Below the pieces are notes generated by a model. The model worked only from the letters and a program-made list of their open reading frames with translations. It did not search any database and was not told the DNA's origin. A DNA stretch of 64,000 nucleotides from an uncultured Bacilli bacterium (GTDB taxonomy: Bacteria; Bacillota_I; Bacilli_A; RF39; UBA660), in contig CAKOOR010000004.1 of NCBI GenBank assembly GCA_934098505.1, positions 54,458 to 118,457 on the forward strand. The letters are read 5' to 3'. Numbering within the stretch: position 1 is the first letter of the stretch; every line of letters starts with the position of its first letter. Of this stretch, positions 63,852 to 64,000 are shown one piece after another. The translations under genes and the position numbers were made by a program.

Positions 63852-63939
63852 TTGATAATCTACTGGGGAGTTTATAACTCCCCTTTTTGACAATTTACTG
63901 GGGAGTTTTTCATTAAAAGCTCGATATTTTACTGGGGAG
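63852..63939 (+). repeat. Triple direct repeat, candidate mobile-element end
   Basis: TTGATAATCTACTGGGGAG (63852-63870), TTGACAATTTACTGGGGAG (63887-63905) and TCGATATTTTACTGGGGAG (63921-63939) recur at 35- and 34-bp spacing. Repeated transposase-binding sites of this kind are typical of IS21-family ends, and a GAGG site near 63991-63995 suggests a gene starting just past the window. A regulatory array is the alternative. The window ends before this can be settled. Confidence 0.55.
63865..63888 (+). terminator. Second terminator, within the first repeat
   Basis: GGGGAGTT (63865-63872), loop TAT, AACTCCCC (63876-63883) and TTTTT. It uses the repeat core as its left arm. A third stem plus T-run (about 63942-63966) follows the last repeat. 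Confidence 0.8.
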
Positions 63940-64000
63940 ATGACTTTGAAAAAAGTTGTCTTTTTTAATGTGATAAACTTATTGAAGAAATGAGGTTAAA

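Noticed and set aside
1..64000. Mollicutes genetic code (TGA = Trp)
   Set aside because: Several intact genes end in TGA (for example the DUF4365 gene at 3330), and tryptophan is encoded by TGG throughout; the one TGA at a Trp position lies in a dead transposase.
1..64000. CRISPR array
   Set aside because: No set of regularly spaced identical repeats with unique spacers is present; the only phased repeats (63852-63939) are too few and contain a terminator.

Overview
The window is very AT-rich, uses the standard bacterial code (TGA ends several genes and is not read as Trp), and has Gram-positive-type GGAGG ribosome binding sites and TTGACA/TATAAT promoters. MurD, a SEDS flippase/polymerase, a sortase, a CpsB/C/D tyrosine-phosphorylation module, TagF/TagD-like proteins and a class III (anaerobic) ribonucleotide reductase point to a walled, anaerobic, low-GC Firmicute. 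A host-associated, uncultured Bacilli or Erysipelotrichia/RF39-like lineage is my inference; the window has no rRNA or other decisive marker.

Layout. (1) 1-3.8 kb: accessory edge with a two-gene SMC/ABC-like ATPase system resembling ABC-three-component defence, a sugar transferase, a DUF4365 protein and a tRNA 3' fragment that may be an attachment-site scar. (2) 3.9-13.0 kb: one polysaccharide operon with GT2/GT4 transferases, an EpsG/Wzy-like polymerase, a Wzx flippase, and a pyruvyl-transferase / PP-loop / FrhB iron-sulfur trio. (3) 13.1-19.7 kb: accessory stretch with an orphan membrane protein, a dead ISL3 transposase, DUF4238, and a 1378-residue SMEK-NACHT protein of the Avs/STAND type behind a leader hairpin. 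(4) 20-28 kb: secreted protein, sortase, VanZ-like protein, a 41-codon membrane protein, CpsC-CpsD-CpsB, a structured RNA gene of about 300 nt with its own promoter and terminator, a transglutaminase-like protein, fmt and a CDP-alcohol phosphatidyltransferase. (5) 28.2-43.3 kb: a second cell-surface glycan locus with an ABC exporter (Wzt/Wzm type), several one- and two-domain glycosyltransferases, a GtrA/GtrB/GT-C set and a nucleotidyltransferase / membrane-kinase fusion / HAD set. (6) 43.5-49.9 kb: a teichoic-acid-like module with an alkaline-phosphatase-superfamily transferase, a YidC-TagF fusion, a small membrane protein, a class V aminotransferase and a TagD-Gfo/Idh/MocA fusion. (7) 49.9-64 kb: mostly housekeeping genes: a prepilin-like protein, rpoZ, polA, mutM, murD, an M48-like hydrolase, a SEDS gene, a Crp/Fnr regulator divergent from nrdD-nrdG-dut, and at the right edge a triple repeat that looks like a mobile-element end.

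How the parts work together. Loci 2 and 5 each carry their own export system (Wzx/Wzy and ABC), so the cell probably makes at least two surface glycans. The CpsB/C/D module between them is the usual controller of chain length and export. Module 6 looks like a glycerol-phosphate-type polymer pathway built from unusual domain fusions.

The most interesting items are the structured RNA at 24969-25266, the YidC-TagF, membrane-kinase and TagD-oxidoreductase fusions, the SMEK-NACHT protein with a terminator-like leader, the tRNA fragment beside defence genes, and the Crp/Fnr palindrome placed to repress its own gene and activate nrdD.
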